Positions 26,412 to 35,515 of a DNA stretch of 64,000 nucleotides are shown here, piece by piece. The notes under the pieces are model-generated. The model was given only the letters and a program-made list of their open reading frames with translations. It was not told the origin of the DNA and ran no database searches. Made by a program: the position numbers and the translations under genes. This DNA comes from Candidatus Sumerlaeota bacterium (GTDB lineage: Bacteria; Sumerlaeota; Sumerlaeia; SLMS01; JAHLLQ01). The stretch covers positions 62,001 to 126,000 of the forward strand of contig JASGMJ010000008.1 in the NCBI GenBank assembly GCA_030156535.1, in the 5' to 3' direction. The number at the start of each line of letters is the position of its first letter. Position 1 is the first letter of the stretch.

Positions 26412-27557
26412 TCAGAGTGCGGGGACGTCGAGCCAGCAGCGCTTCTTCCACGATTCAAGGCCGAGTTCGGCGAGCTGCACGCCCTTGGCGGCCTCGCGCA
26501 GCGTCCAGCGGTACGGATCGCCGAGCACCACGTGGCGCAGGAAGAGTTCCCACTGCACCTTGAATGCGTTGTCGTAGGTCTCGTTCTCGGGCATCGGAAT
26601 CCACCAGTCGCGGTACTTCACGGGGCTTTCGATGTCGGGGTTCCAGACGGCGCGCGGCGTGTTGCCGCGATGCTGGATCTTCACATTGCGCAGTCCGGCA
26701 ACTGCCGAACCGTTCGTGCCATCCACGTGCATCTCGAACAATTCGTCACGGTTCACGCGCGTCGCCCACGACGAGTTGAACTGGCAGATGATCCCCTTTT
26801 CCGTCTCGAAGGTGGCGTAGGCTGCGTCGTCCGTGTCGCAGGTGTAGGGTTTGCCGGACTCGTCCCAGCGCGTGCCGATGTGCGTGGCACCGAGGCACGA
26901 GAGCGACGTGATGTCGCCGAAGAGGTTATCGACGACGTAGCGCCAGTGGCACAACATGTCGACGATGATGCCGCCGCCGTCGGCTTTGCGGTAGTTCCAG
27001 GACGGGCGCTGGAGCGGCTCGTGCTCGCCCTCGAAGACCCAGTAGCCGAACTCGCCGCGCACGGAGAGAATCTCGCCGAAGAAGCCGCTGTCGATCAGGT
27101 AGCGGAGCTTGCGCAGCCCGGGGAGCCAGAGCTTGTCCTGGACGGCGCCGTTCTTCACGCCCTTCTTCTCGGCGGCCTGCGCGAGGGCGATGGCCTCGGC
27201 GGAGTTTTCCGCCGTCGGCTTCTCGCAGTAGATGTGCTTGCCCGCCGCGATGGCCTGCTTCACGGCGGCGGCGCGGCGCAGCGTCGTCTGCGCGTCGAAG
27301 TAGATCGTGTACTTCTCGTCCTTCAGGCACGCATCGAGATCGGTGGACCAGGCGATGCCGTCGCCCATGGCGGCGAGTTCCTTCAGCTTGTTCTCGTTGC
27401 GGCCGACGAGGATTGGCTCGGGCATGATCGTCTCGGAGTCCGAGATGCGCACGCCGCCCTGCTTGCGAATGGCGAGGATCGAGCGGATGTAGTGCTGGTT
27501 CCTGCCCATCCGGCCCGTCACGCCGTTCATGATGATCCCGATGCGATGCGTCTTCAT
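26412..27557 (-). CDS. Gfo/Idh/MocA-family oxidoreductase
   Basis: 381 residues starting MKTHRIGIIMNGVTGRMGRN, a Rossmann N-terminus with a slightly altered GxxGxxG. The family's EKP motif is present (YCEKPTAEN), followed by a GGGIIVDMLCHW block that replaces the usual GGG-x-x-x-D-x-G-x-H. NAD(P)-dependent oxidation or reduction of a sugar or uronate is expected. Cytoplasmic. Fourteen bases separate it from the isomerase gene downstream; it follows the GH88 gene in the same operon. Confidence 0.88.
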   Translation of the reverse strand: MKTHRIGIIMNGVTGRMGRNQHYIRSILAIRKQGGVRISDSETIMPEPILVGRNENKLKELAAMGDGIAWSTDLDACLKDEKYTIYFDAQTTLRRAAAVKQAIAAGKHIYCEKPTAENSAEAIALAQAAEKKGVKNGAVQDKLWLPGLRKLRYLIDSGFFGEILSVRGEFGYWVFEGEHEPLQRPSWNYRKADGGGIIVDMLCHWRYVVDNLFGDITSLSCLGATHIGTRWDESGKPYTCDTDDAAYATFETEKGIICQFNSSWATRVNRDELFEMHVDGTNGSAVAGLRNVKIQHRGNTPRAVWNPDIESPVKYRDWWIPMPENETYDNAFKVQWELFLRHVVLGDPYRWTLREAAKGVQLAELGLESWKKRCWLDVPAL

Positions 27558-27584
27558 GATCTCGTTCCTTTCGTGTTGGCCGTT

Positions 27585-28934
27585 TCAGGCAAAGAAGGTG
27601 GGGTAGGGTTCGCCGTTGAGCACGCGATGCAGATAAACGGCCAGTTCGACGGCGTGGTAGTCGCCCCACATCGACGATTCACCCTGGGGGATTTTCTTGC
27701 CGGGCGGCGTGTAGTCCCAATCGTTGGGGCGATGGTAGATGGAGTGCAGGATCAGGCCTTCGTGCTTGGGGTTCGTGGAGAGGTACGGAGCGGCGAGCAG
27801 CGTGCGCGCAACGGTGAGGCCCGCCTGCCAGTACTTGCGGCCCTCCGCGGTGCGGATGCCGAGATACCGGCCGAGGCGCAGGAGGCCCTGGGCACTGATG
27901 GCGGCGGCCGAGCTGTCGACCGGTTCATAGGGATTGTCGGGGCGCGACTTCACCTTCAGGTGGTTGGGCATTTTCGCCAGCCCGGGCGCGCCGGTGTCCC
28001 AGTAGGGAATGCCGTCGGCGGCGGCGTTCTCGATGAAGAAATCGCAGGTGGCCTTTGCCGTTCTGAGCAGGTCGCGCTTGAAGGCCTCGTGTGCTTTTCC
28101 GCCGTGTGCCTCGAAAAACTCGAGTTCCTCGGCGGCCCCGGCGATGACCCACGAGAGCCCGCGCGTCCACGTGGAGAAGGGCGAGTAGCCCTGCTGGGTG
28201 CTCGGGCAGCGATACGCGCCGTCCTTGCAGTTGAAGATGCTCTCATGGACGACGCGGCCGCGCACATCATAGGCGTCGCGTCCCTCGCCGAAGTACACGT
28301 TGTATTTGAACGTGTTGTTCATGTGCTCGATGGCGCGCTGGAGCAGCGAGAACTTGCGGTCCCCTTCGCCCATCAGGCAATGGCCGAGATGATGCGCGGC
28401 GACCAGCGCGCGGCACGAGCGAATCGTGTCGGAGAACAGCGAGTGCGGCCCGTTGAACGAATGAATGAAGCCGGTGCCGTCGGCGATCGTCGTCCAGCGC
28501 GCGGCCTGCACCGCGCCGGAGACCTTCAACGCCATGTCGTAGTAGGCAAGGCGGTCGGCGCCCTCGCCGGATTTCCCTTCGAGCAGAAGGCGGCGCAGAT
28601 TGCCGTAGGTCGAGACGTTATTGAAGCCGTGATCGTGGACGCCGATATGGCTGACGTGCGGCGCCATGTAGCGGTCGGTGTTTGCGATGCCCATGTCGAG
28701 CAGCTTGCGGTCGCCCGTGGCGTCAAAGAGCAGCACCTGGATGCCGAACTGGAATCCCTGGGTCCATTCCGTCCAGCCGCGCGTGGTGTACCTGCCCTTG
28801 ACGGTGAAGACGGGCGAGCCCTTCGCCGGGTTCCAGCTCTTGTTCAGACGCTCGGCCTTGGCGGCGGCGAGCGAGAAGAAGCGGTCGAGGGGCTTGCGCA
28901 GATCCTCTGCCTTCAGTTTCCGGTCGATTTTCAT
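27585..28934 (-). CDS. GH88 family unsaturated uronyl hydrolase
   Basis: 449 residues from ATG 28934; the sequence before it is not coding-like. GH88 alpha6/alpha6-barrel motifs: TRGWTEWTQGFQFG, HDHGFNNVSTYGNL (catalytic Asp region), TWTRGLSWVIAGAAE, PVDSSAAAISAQGLL and the C-terminal SSMWGDYHAVELAVYL. The enzyme hydrates the 4,5-double bond of unsaturated uronates left by polysaccharide lyases, releasing them from oligosaccharides. No signal peptide, so it acts on imported material. First gene of the leftward operon and divergent from the AraC regulator, which probably controls it. Confidence 0.9.
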   Translation of the reverse strand: MKIDRKLKAEDLRKPLDRFFSLAAAKAERLNKSWNPAKGSPVFTVKGRYTTRGWTEWTQGFQFGIQVLLFDATGDRKLLDMGIANTDRYMAPHVSHIGVHDHGFNNVSTYGNLRRLLLEGKSGEGADRLAYYDMALKVSGAVQAARWTTIADGTGFIHSFNGPHSLFSDTIRSCRALVAAHHLGHCLMGEGDRKFSLLQRAIEHMNNTFKYNVYFGEGRDAYDVRGRVVHESIFNCKDGAYRCPSTQQGYSPFSTWTRGLSWVIAGAAEELEFFEAHGGKAHEAFKRDLLRTAKATCDFFIENAAADGIPYWDTGAPGLAKMPNHLKVKSRPDNPYEPVDSSAAAISAQGLLRLGRYLGIRTAEGRKYWQAGLTVARTLLAAPYLSTNPKHEGLILHSIYHRPNDWDYTPPGKKIPQGESSMWGDYHAVELAVYLHRVLNGEPYPTFFA

Positions 28935-29057
28935 GGAGCGCCTCTCGGTGTGATCGTCCTGATGATAGGAGGCTGGCACGGAGAGGCTTGACGTGTCTTG
29001 GCGTTCGATGTTCGTGTTCTTTGCGTATTGGGCAATTCACGTTCCCGGAGGGTTGCA

Positions 29058-29891
29058 ATGCCGGCGACCGCCGTTTCCCGTCCGCTCCGCCTCCAGCTTC
29101 CCCAGAGCGGCGTGCTCGCCGCGGAGAGCATCCACGGCCCGGCGTTCCGGATGCCGGAGGAGAAGCACCCCTTCCACGAACTTTACTTCGTTTACCGTGG
29201 GAATCTGAAGGTTTTCGCGGGCACGCGGATCGACCCGGTGTATCTGAGCGAAGGCTCGCTCTTCCCGATCGAGCGCGAAACGGTGCACCGGATCGAGGAC
29301 CAGTCCGGGGCGGTGCTGCTGATTCTGGCGCTGGCCGAGGACTTCATCGCGGTCCATCCGGCGCGGCGCGACGTGTGGCGCATCCTGCAACGCAAGGGAG
29401 CGGCGGGGTTTCGGCCGGGGCTGTTCGAACGCGAACGCATCGAGCGCTCGTTCCGCACGATCCTGGCCGAGCAGGCCGCCGCGCGCACGGGCGCGGAACT
29501 CGTGCTGCGCTCCGAGGCCGACGCGATCCTCGTGGCGCTCGCGCGGCTCCCCGAGGAATGCCGCGAGCGCAACTCGTACGTTCGCGTGGCCGACGTGCTG
29601 CGCAGCCTGGAAGCGACGTTCTTCGAGGATTGGGACATCGACCTCGCGGCGCGGCGGGCGCACTTGTCGCGCCGGCGCTTCTCGATGATCTTTCGCGAGA
29701 TTGCGGGGATGAGCTTCGTCGACAAGCGCAACGAGCTGCGGCTGGAGTACGCGGCGGGGCTGATCGCGGAGGGACGGAACACGATCATCGGCGCGGCGTT
29801 TTCGAGCGGCTTCGGCGACCTGGCGCATTTCTACCGGCTGTTCCGGCGACGCTTCGGCGCCCCGCCCGGCAAGTGGGCGGGAAGGAAATGA
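29058..29891 (+). CDS. AraC-family transcription regulator with N-terminal cupin
   Basis: 277 residues from ATG 29058 with GGAGGG upstream. The N-terminal 110 residues form a cupin-like sensor (HPFHELYFVYRGNLKVF, SLFPIERETVHRIED). The C-terminal 100 residues hold two AraC helix-turn-helix motifs (DIDLAARRAHLSRRRFSMIFREIAG and IGAAFSSGFGDLAHFYRLFRRRFG, in parts). It is divergent from the GH88 operon with 123 bases between starts, so control of that operon is likely. Its stop abuts the stop of nuoN (TGATCA at 29889-29894) in convergent orientation. Confidence 0.88.
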   Translation: MPATAVSRPLRLQLPQSGVLAAESIHGPAFRMPEEKHPFHELYFVYRGNLKVFAGTRIDPVYLSEGSLFPIERETVHRIEDQSGAVLLILALAEDFIAVHPARRDVWRILQRKGAAGFRPGLFERERIERSFRTILAEQAAARTGAELVLRSEADAILVALARLPEECRERNSYVRVADVLRSLEATFFEDWDIDLAARRAHLSRRRFSMIFREIAGMSFVDKRNELRLEYAAGLIAEGRNTIIGAAFSSGFGDLAHFYRLFRRRFGAPPGKWAGRK

Positions 29892-31328
29892 TCAGAAGTC
29901 GAGCGCGAGGGCGCTGGCGGCGCCGCGTGCGAGTTCCCAGAACGCGTTGGGTGCCGTGCCCATCCAGACGACGACGATGCAGGCGAGCGAGGCGGCGGCA
30001 AACGTCATGGGGCTGGTGCGCAGCGCAGGAGCGCTCTCCTCCGGTGCGATGAGGTAGGCCTGACGCACCAGGCGCATGTAGTAGTACAGCGCGATGGCGG
30101 AGTTGATGGCGGCAAGCAGGACGGCGAGGAACTGGCCGCGTTCGAGAGCGGCGGAGAACAGGAACCATTTGCCGATGAAGCCGACGGTGGGGGGAAGGCC
30201 CGTGAGGCCGAAGACGCCGACGAGCAGGCAGAGGCCAAGGAAGGGGGAACGTTTCCAGAGACCGGCGAGAGCCTCGACGCCAACGTGGTCGTCGTCGCGC
30301 CCGATTTCGCAGACGACAACGAAGACAAGGTAGCTCATGGCGAAGTAGCCGAGAACGTAGAAGAGGGCGGAGGTGACACCGAGGCTGCTGAAGGCCTGGA
30401 GGCCGACGAGCAGGTAGCCCGCGTGCGCGGCGGCGGAGTAGCCGAGCAGGCGCTTGAGGTCCTTCTGCACGAGGGCGGCGAGGTTGCCGATCGTCATGGC
30501 GGCGAGGGCGCAGACGAGCAGGGCGGTGCGCAGTCCCTCGGCGCCGCCGCCGATGCTGAACAGCGAGACGATGCGGCAGAGCACGGCGACCGTGGCCACC
30601 TTCGACGAGGTCGCGATGAAGGCGACGACGGGATGCGGGGCGCTCTGGTAGGTGTCGGGTGCCCAGAAGTGGAACGGGAAGAGGGCGATCTTGAAGAGAA
30701 ATCCGGCGAGCGTGAGCGCGAGGCCGAACCAGAAGAGCGGCGTGGCGGCGAGCTGGGGCGCCTGCGCCGCGATGTCGGCAAGGTAGGTCGATTGCGTCAG
30801 GCCGAAGAGGAAGCTCATGCCGTAGATCGTGACGGCGGAGGCGACCATGCCCTGGAGCATGTACTTCGCGGCGCCTTCGCTCCCCAGACGCGACTGGCGA
30901 TTGAGCGCGACGAGAATGTAGAGCGGGAACGCGGAGAGTTCGAGCGCGATGTAGAGCGTGAGGAGCTCGGTGGCGCTGACGAGCATCATCATGCCGACGG
31001 TCGAAAAGAGCAGGAACAGCGGGTACTCCGGCCAGGCGCACTTGCGCACGGTGTGCGGCTCGCGCCCGAGCATCAGGACGAGAATCAGACCGGCGGAGAA
31101 GATGGTCTTCATCGACTGCGAAAAGAAATCAACGCGGTAGATGTCCGGGAAGAAGGGCTCCCCCGTCATGGAGAACGTCGCGGCCGAGGCCACGAGCATA
31201 AACAGGCCGCCCACGAGTGCCGTGCCCCACGCGGCACGATGCGACATGCCCAGAATCGGTACGATGAAGACCACCGCAGCCGTGAGGAGCGCGAGCGTTT
31301 CAGGGAGGAAGAGGAGGAAGTTATCCAT
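29892..31328 (-). CDS. nuoN: NADH-quinone oxidoreductase subunit N
   Basis: 478 residues, about 14 membrane segments. The antiporter-like subunit signature FHFWAPDTYQSAPHPVVAFIATSSKVA is recognisable in parts, with the conserved Lys in TSSKVA and in LVQKDLKRLLGYS. Part of the proton-pumping membrane arm of complex I. It is the last gene of the nuoABCDHIJKLMN operon; its stop touches that of the convergent AraC gene. Start 31328 lies three bases after the nuoM stop. Confidence 0.95.
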   Translation of the reverse strand: MDNFLLFLPETLALLTAAVVFIVPILGMSHRAAWGTALVGGLFMLVASAATFSMTGEPFFPDIYRVDFFSQSMKTIFSAGLILVLMLGREPHTVRKCAWPEYPLFLLFSTVGMMMLVSATELLTLYIALELSAFPLYILVALNRQSRLGSEGAAKYMLQGMVASAVTIYGMSFLFGLTQSTYLADIAAQAPQLAATPLFWFGLALTLAGFLFKIALFPFHFWAPDTYQSAPHPVVAFIATSSKVATVAVLCRIVSLFSIGGGAEGLRTALLVCALAAMTIGNLAALVQKDLKRLLGYSAAAHAGYLLVGLQAFSSLGVTSALFYVLGYFAMSYLVFVVVCEIGRDDDHVGVEALAGLWKRSPFLGLCLLVGVFGLTGLPPTVGFIGKWFLFSAALERGQFLAVLLAAINSAIALYYYMRLVRQAYLIAPEESAPALRTSPMTFAAASLACIVVVWMGTAPNAFWELARGAASALALDF

Positions 31329-31331
31329 GGA

Positions 31332-32804
31332 TCAGAATCCCGCGGCCAGAAGATTGGTGGAGGACCCGATCAGGTCGAGCATGGCACGGGGCGCGAAACC
31401 GAAGAAGAGCAGAACAGCGACGAGAAGAGCGCGCGGGAAAACCTCCCAGCCTTCGAGGTCGCGCAGCGAATTCCACTTCGGATTCGGTGGGCCGAAGAAG
31501 GCCTGTTCGAAGACGCGCAGCACGTAGAGCGCGGTGACCACAAGGGCCGCGATGATGCACACGCCGATGAAGGGCACGGTCTTCATGGCGGCGAGGAACA
31601 CGAGCATCTCGGGCCAGAAGCTGGCGAGGCCGGGCAGGCCCGCGCCGCACAGGCCCGCGACGATGAAGATCGAAACGGCACGCGGCATCTGCGAGCCGAG
31701 CCCGCCGAAGTCCGCGATGGTCTTGGAGTGAGCGCGGTCGTAAATGAAGCCCACGGTGCTGAAGAACAACGCCGTCATGATGCCATGGGCAAACATCTGG
31801 AAGACGGCGCCGTTGAACGCGTCGGCCGAGGCGATTCCCATCACGCCCAGATTGATGCCGAGCAGCACGATGCCCATGTGCGAAACGGAGGAGAAGCCGA
31901 TGACGAACTTGAAGTCGGTTTGCTTGAGCGCAACGAAGGCTCCGTAGACGACGCCTGCGGCGGCAAAGCCCGCGAAGATCGGCGCCCAGTAGACCGCGCC
32001 GTCGGGAAGCAGCCGCACGCAGACGGCAAGCACGCCGAACGCGCCGAGCTTCATCAGCACGCCCGCGTGCAGCATCGAAACGGCGGACGGCGCGGCAACG
32101 TGGCCCGTGGGCGACCAGCCGTGGAACGGGAACATGCCCGCGAGCACCCCGAAGCCCACGTAGGCGAACGGGTAGACGAAAATCTGGAACTCGCGCGTGA
32201 ATTCATGCTGGGCAAGCGCGACGAGGCTGAACGTGCCGAGCCCGGCTTCGTGGTAGATCGCCAGCAGCGCGGGGAAGAGCAGGGCGCTGCCCGCGAGCAG
32301 GAAGAGCATCAGCTTCATCGCCGCGTATTCCTTGCGCGTGCTCCCCCAAATCAGGATCAGCGGGTACATCGGAACGACGGCGATCTCGTAGAAGAAGAAA
32401 AAGAAGAAGAGGTCCTGCGTCATGAAGACGCCGTAGACGCCGATCACGAGCAGGATCATGAAGGCGAAGTATTCCTTCACGCGCAGCGAGAGGTCCCACA
32501 TCGTCAGAACGCCCGCGAAGTAAACGAGCGAGTTCAGCATCAGCAGCGCGACGCCGTAACCATCGACAGCCATGTGGTACGTGATGCCCACGGAGGGGAC
32601 CCAGGGGACGATTTCCTCGAACTGGAGGCCGCCCGCCGCCGCGTCGTACCCCAGCCAGACGAACACGGAAAGGGCGAGCGAGAGCGCGCTCGAAACCGCC
32701 GCCGTCCATCGGACGAACGACACGCGCGAGGCAGGCGTCGCCATGATGACGAGCAACGCCAGCGTCGGGCAGAGCAGAATGAAAGTCAGAACCGGAAAAC
32801 CCAT
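31332..32804 (-). CDS. nuoM: NADH-quinone oxidoreductase subunit M
   Basis: 490 residues, about 14 membrane segments. Key blocks: FFFYEIAVVPMYPLI (conserved Glu), FPFHGWSPTGHVAAPSAVS with Lys in LMKLGAFG, and FKFVIGFSSVSHMG. This is an antiporter-like proton channel of the complex I membrane arm. Located between nuoL (15 bases upstream) and nuoN (3 bases downstream). Confidence 0.96.
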   Translation of the reverse strand: MGFPVLTFILLCPTLALLVIMATPASRVSFVRWTAAVSSALSLALSVFVWLGYDAAAGGLQFEEIVPWVPSVGITYHMAVDGYGVALLMLNSLVYFAGVLTMWDLSLRVKEYFAFMILLVIGVYGVFMTQDLFFFFFFYEIAVVPMYPLILIWGSTRKEYAAMKLMLFLLAGSALLFPALLAIYHEAGLGTFSLVALAQHEFTREFQIFVYPFAYVGFGVLAGMFPFHGWSPTGHVAAPSAVSMLHAGVLMKLGAFGVLAVCVRLLPDGAVYWAPIFAGFAAAGVVYGAFVALKQTDFKFVIGFSSVSHMGIVLLGINLGVMGIASADAFNGAVFQMFAHGIMTALFFSTVGFIYDRAHSKTIADFGGLGSQMPRAVSIFIVAGLCGAGLPGLASFWPEMLVFLAAMKTVPFIGVCIIAALVVTALYVLRVFEQAFFGPPNPKWNSLRDLEGWEVFPRALLVAVLLFFGFAPRAMLDLIGSSTNLLAAGF

Positions 32805-32819
32805 CGAGCCGTTCTTCCT

Positions 32820-34655
32820 TTACCGTAGTCCCAGGTAGATTCCGAGAATCGACATCATGGCAATGGCCACGGCGGCGTAGGATTGCACCCAGCCGCTCTG
32901 AAGTTTCGCGGTGAACGAGCCGGTCTCCACGACGCCGCGCGCCGCGCCGTCGAACGAATCGTCGAACCCTTTGTTTTCGACGGTCTGCAGCAGCCCCGCC
33001 AGCATGTCGGTCAGGCGCGCCACGACATTGGCGTAGAAGGCATCGACGTACCACTTGTTGGTGAAGAGCGTGTGGAGGGGCTTGACGGCGGTAATGAATC
33101 CGGTGCGTGTGGCGGCGCGGCGGCCGAAGTCCCACCAGGCGAGCGCAACGCCCGCCAGCACGATGCCGATGGCCGGAAGCATCGAGGTGATGGCGTGGTG
33201 TTCGCGCTCGACGTCGAGCAGGCGGGCGAGCCAGCCGCCACCAAATCCCACGCCCGCAGCCGCCAGCGTCAGCAGCATTATCGGCGCCAGCATCGGCAGG
33301 GGAGAGTCGTTCCCGTGGCCGTGGGCGTGGGCGGGCTCTTCGGTGCGCGCGGGGAGCAGGATCAGGAAGATCATGCGGAACGTGTAGTACGCCGTGAGGA
33401 ACGCGGCGGCAAACGCGCCGGCCTGGAAGATGAGAATGCCGCGATGCGAGAGCGCCGCGAAAATCTCTTCCTTGCTGAAAAAGCCCGCGAGCGGCGGAAT
33501 GCCGGCGAGCGCGCCGCCACCAATGACGAGCCCCACCGTCGTCCAGCGCATTTTGCGTCCGCCACGCCGGCCGATCTCTTCCATGTCGTTCGTTTCGAGA
33601 TGGTGGATGTAGGAGCCCGCGCAGAGGAAGAGCAACGCCTTGAAGAGCGCGTGCGTGATGAGATGGAAAACGCCGGCGAAGAAGCCCCCCGCAGCAAGCG
33701 CCATCAGCATAAAGCCGAGCTGGCTGATCGAGGAGTACGCGAGCACCTTCTTGATGTCGCGCTCCACCATGGCAACGGTGGACGAAAGAATGGCCGTGAA
33801 CGTCGAAATGTACAGCACCGTGAGCAGCGTGGTCTCCGATGCCATGAAGAGCGGATTGAGGCGCGCGAAGAGGTAGACGCCCGCGGCGACCATCGTGGCC
33901 GAGTGGAGCAGCGCGCTGACGGGCGTGGGGCCTTCCATGGCATCGGGCAGCCAGGTGTGCAGGGGGAACTGGGCGCTCTTGCCCATGATGCCGACGAAGA
34001 TGAGGAGCATGACGATCGTCAGCATTCCCGGCGAGAGCGCGGCGCGCAGCCCCGTCTCGGGATCGAGCAGCGCGGGAATGTCGAAGATGCCGACGCTGTT
34101 CAGAATGATGAGGATGCCGATGAACAGCCCGACATCACCGACGCGCGTCATGATGAAGGCCTTCTTCGCCGCCGCCGCGGCCGAAGGCTTCTCGTACCAG
34201 AAGCCGATCAGAAAGAAGGACGCCAGGCCGACGAGCTCCCAGAAGATGAACGCCTGGAGCAGATCGACGGAGTAGACAAACCCGAGCATCGCCCAGCCGA
34301 ACAAGCCGAGCATCGCAAAGAAGCGCGTCTTCGCGGGATCGTGCGCCATGTAGCCGATCGAGTAGACCTGGATGCAGAACGTGATGACGGCGACGACGGC
34401 GCCGAAGGAAAGCGAAAGGCCGTCGTAGAGAAAACCGAACCGCAGGGCGACGTCGCCGCTCGCAAACCAGAGGAAGCGCACGGGCTCGCGCGGTCCGCCG
34501 GCGAGCAGCATCAGCGAGCCCACAACGGAGACCAGACCGCCGAGCAGCACGATCGCCTTGGCCAGGACGGGGCGCTTCATAAAGAAGAGCAACGCCACCG
34601 CGAAGGCGAGGAAGGGAGCGAAGGTTGTCGCGACTGTGATCGCCGTGGGGTTCAT
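32820..34655 (-). CDS. nuoL: NADH-quinone oxidoreductase subunit L
   Basis: 611 residues with about 16 membrane segments and a C-terminal amphipathic region expected for the lateral helix. Signatures: FIFWELVGLASFFLIGFWY, LPDAMEGPTPVSALLHSATMV (split here) and VLAYSSISQLGFM. Terminal proton-pumping subunit of the membrane arm. It follows nuoK by 9 bases. A His-rich HAHGHG segment near residue 440 lies in a loop and is typical of variable insertions. Confidence 0.96.
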   Translation of the reverse strand: MNPTAITVATTFAPFLAFAVALLFFMKRPVLAKAIVLLGGLVSVVGSLMLLAGGPREPVRFLWFASGDVALRFGFLYDGLSLSFGAVVAVITFCIQVYSIGYMAHDPAKTRFFAMLGLFGWAMLGFVYSVDLLQAFIFWELVGLASFFLIGFWYEKPSAAAAAKKAFIMTRVGDVGLFIGILIILNSVGIFDIPALLDPETGLRAALSPGMLTIVMLLIFVGIMGKSAQFPLHTWLPDAMEGPTPVSALLHSATMVAAGVYLFARLNPLFMASETTLLTVLYISTFTAILSSTVAMVERDIKKVLAYSSISQLGFMLMALAAGGFFAGVFHLITHALFKALLFLCAGSYIHHLETNDMEEIGRRGGRKMRWTTVGLVIGGGALAGIPPLAGFFSKEEIFAALSHRGILIFQAGAFAAAFLTAYYTFRMIFLILLPARTEEPAHAHGHGNDSPLPMLAPIMLLTLAAAGVGFGGGWLARLLDVEREHHAITSMLPAIGIVLAGVALAWWDFGRRAATRTGFITAVKPLHTLFTNKWYVDAFYANVVARLTDMLAGLLQTVENKGFDDSFDGAARGVVETGSFTAKLQSGWVQSYAAVAIAMMSILGIYLGLR

Positions 34656-34664
34656 GGTTTCGGA

Positions 34665-34970
34665 TCAGCCCTTGAGTTCGCGAATCTCTTCGACAGTGAT
34701 GCCGTGGTGCGCACGGTACACCACCATCAGAATCGACAGGAAGATGGAGACTTCGGCGGCGGCGAGGCCGATGATTACGAGGGCGACGATCTGGCCGACG
34801 GCCGGATCGGGCGCCACGAAACGATTGAAGGCGAGGAAGTTCAGGCTCGCCGCGCTCATCATCAGTTCGATGCCGACGAGAATCGCGATCTGATTGCGGC
34901 GCGAGAGCACCGTCGTCAGGCCCAGCGTGAAGAGCAGAAGCCCCGCGAGGAGGAACGCAGTCAGAGTCAT
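34665..34970 (-). CDS. nuoK: NADH-quinone oxidoreductase subunit K
   Basis: 101 residues from ATG 34970, which overlaps the nuoJ stop as ATGA. Three membrane helices with the conserved Glu residues in ILVGIELMMSAASLNFLAF and GLAAAEVSIFLSILM. Length matches the family (about 100). Small proton-path subunit of the complex I membrane arm. Confidence 0.95.
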   Translation of the reverse strand: MTLTAFLLAGLLLFTLGLTTVLSRRNQIAILVGIELMMSAASLNFLAFNRFVAPDPAVGQIVALVIIGLAAAEVSIFLSILMVVYRAHHGITVEEIRELKG

Positions 34971-35470
34971 TTGGCCTTGGCCTCCCGTTTGGCGACGATC
35001 ACCGCCCCGATAATGGCCAGGAGCAGCACGAGCGAGAGTCCCTCGAAGACGAGGTTGTAGGTGGTCAGGAACGAGTGCCCGATGCGGTCGGGGCCCCACA
35101 TTTCCGGCGGCGCCGGTTCATGCACGGCAAACGGCGTCTTCACGATCAGGTAGCCCGTCGTGGCGAAGAACAGCAGGCCGCACAGCGCGGCGGAAAGCCA
35201 CTTGAAGAGCGAGTGCTTGCGCCGCTTGGCGAGCGACACCGAGAGCATCATCGCGAAGACCATGGCGATGGAAATGCCACCGATGTAGATCAGAATCTGC
35301 ATGGCGGCAACGAAGGGCGCGCCGAGGTTGAGGAACAAACCGGCGGCGCCGAGCAGGGCGACGCCGAGCCCGATGATGCAGTAGAGCACGTTGTGCGCGA
35401 AGGCGGCCATCGAGCCGCCTGTGGTGATGAGCGCCACCATCAGGAAGAGCGTGATCGTTTCGGCTGTCAT
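34967..35470 (-). CDS. nuoJ: NADH-quinone oxidoreductase subunit J
   Basis: 167 residues starting MTAETITLFLMVALITTGGS, five membrane helices. The conserved block FVAAMQILIYIGGISIAMVFAMML is present in parts, including the pi-bulge region Tyr. Membrane-arm subunit of complex I. Ends with a basic tail AKREAKAK and overlaps nuoK by four bases. Confidence 0.94.
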   Translation of the reverse strand: MTAETITLFLMVALITTGGSMAAFAHNVLYCIIGLGVALLGAAGLFLNLGAPFVAAMQILIYIGGISIAMVFAMMLSVSLAKRRKHSLFKWLSAALCGLLFFATTGYLIVKTPFAVHEPAPPEMWGPDRIGHSFLTTYNLVFEGLSLVLLLAIIGAVIVAKREAKAK

Positions 35471-35515
35471 GGACCTGCGGCCGGATGCTTTCGGCCTTTC
35501 TCCCTTCCGCGATGC

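Noticed and set aside
26532..28991. 819-codon rightward open frame
   Set aside because: Antisense to the Gfo/Idh and GH88 genes, no ribosome site and no recognisable domain.
30285..35060. Two long rightward open frames (847 and 725 codons) across the nuo region
   Set aside because: Antisense to nuoN, nuoM, nuoL, nuoK and nuoJ. Low-complexity Glu/Arg/Gly translations without motif, mirror images of membrane-protein codons.
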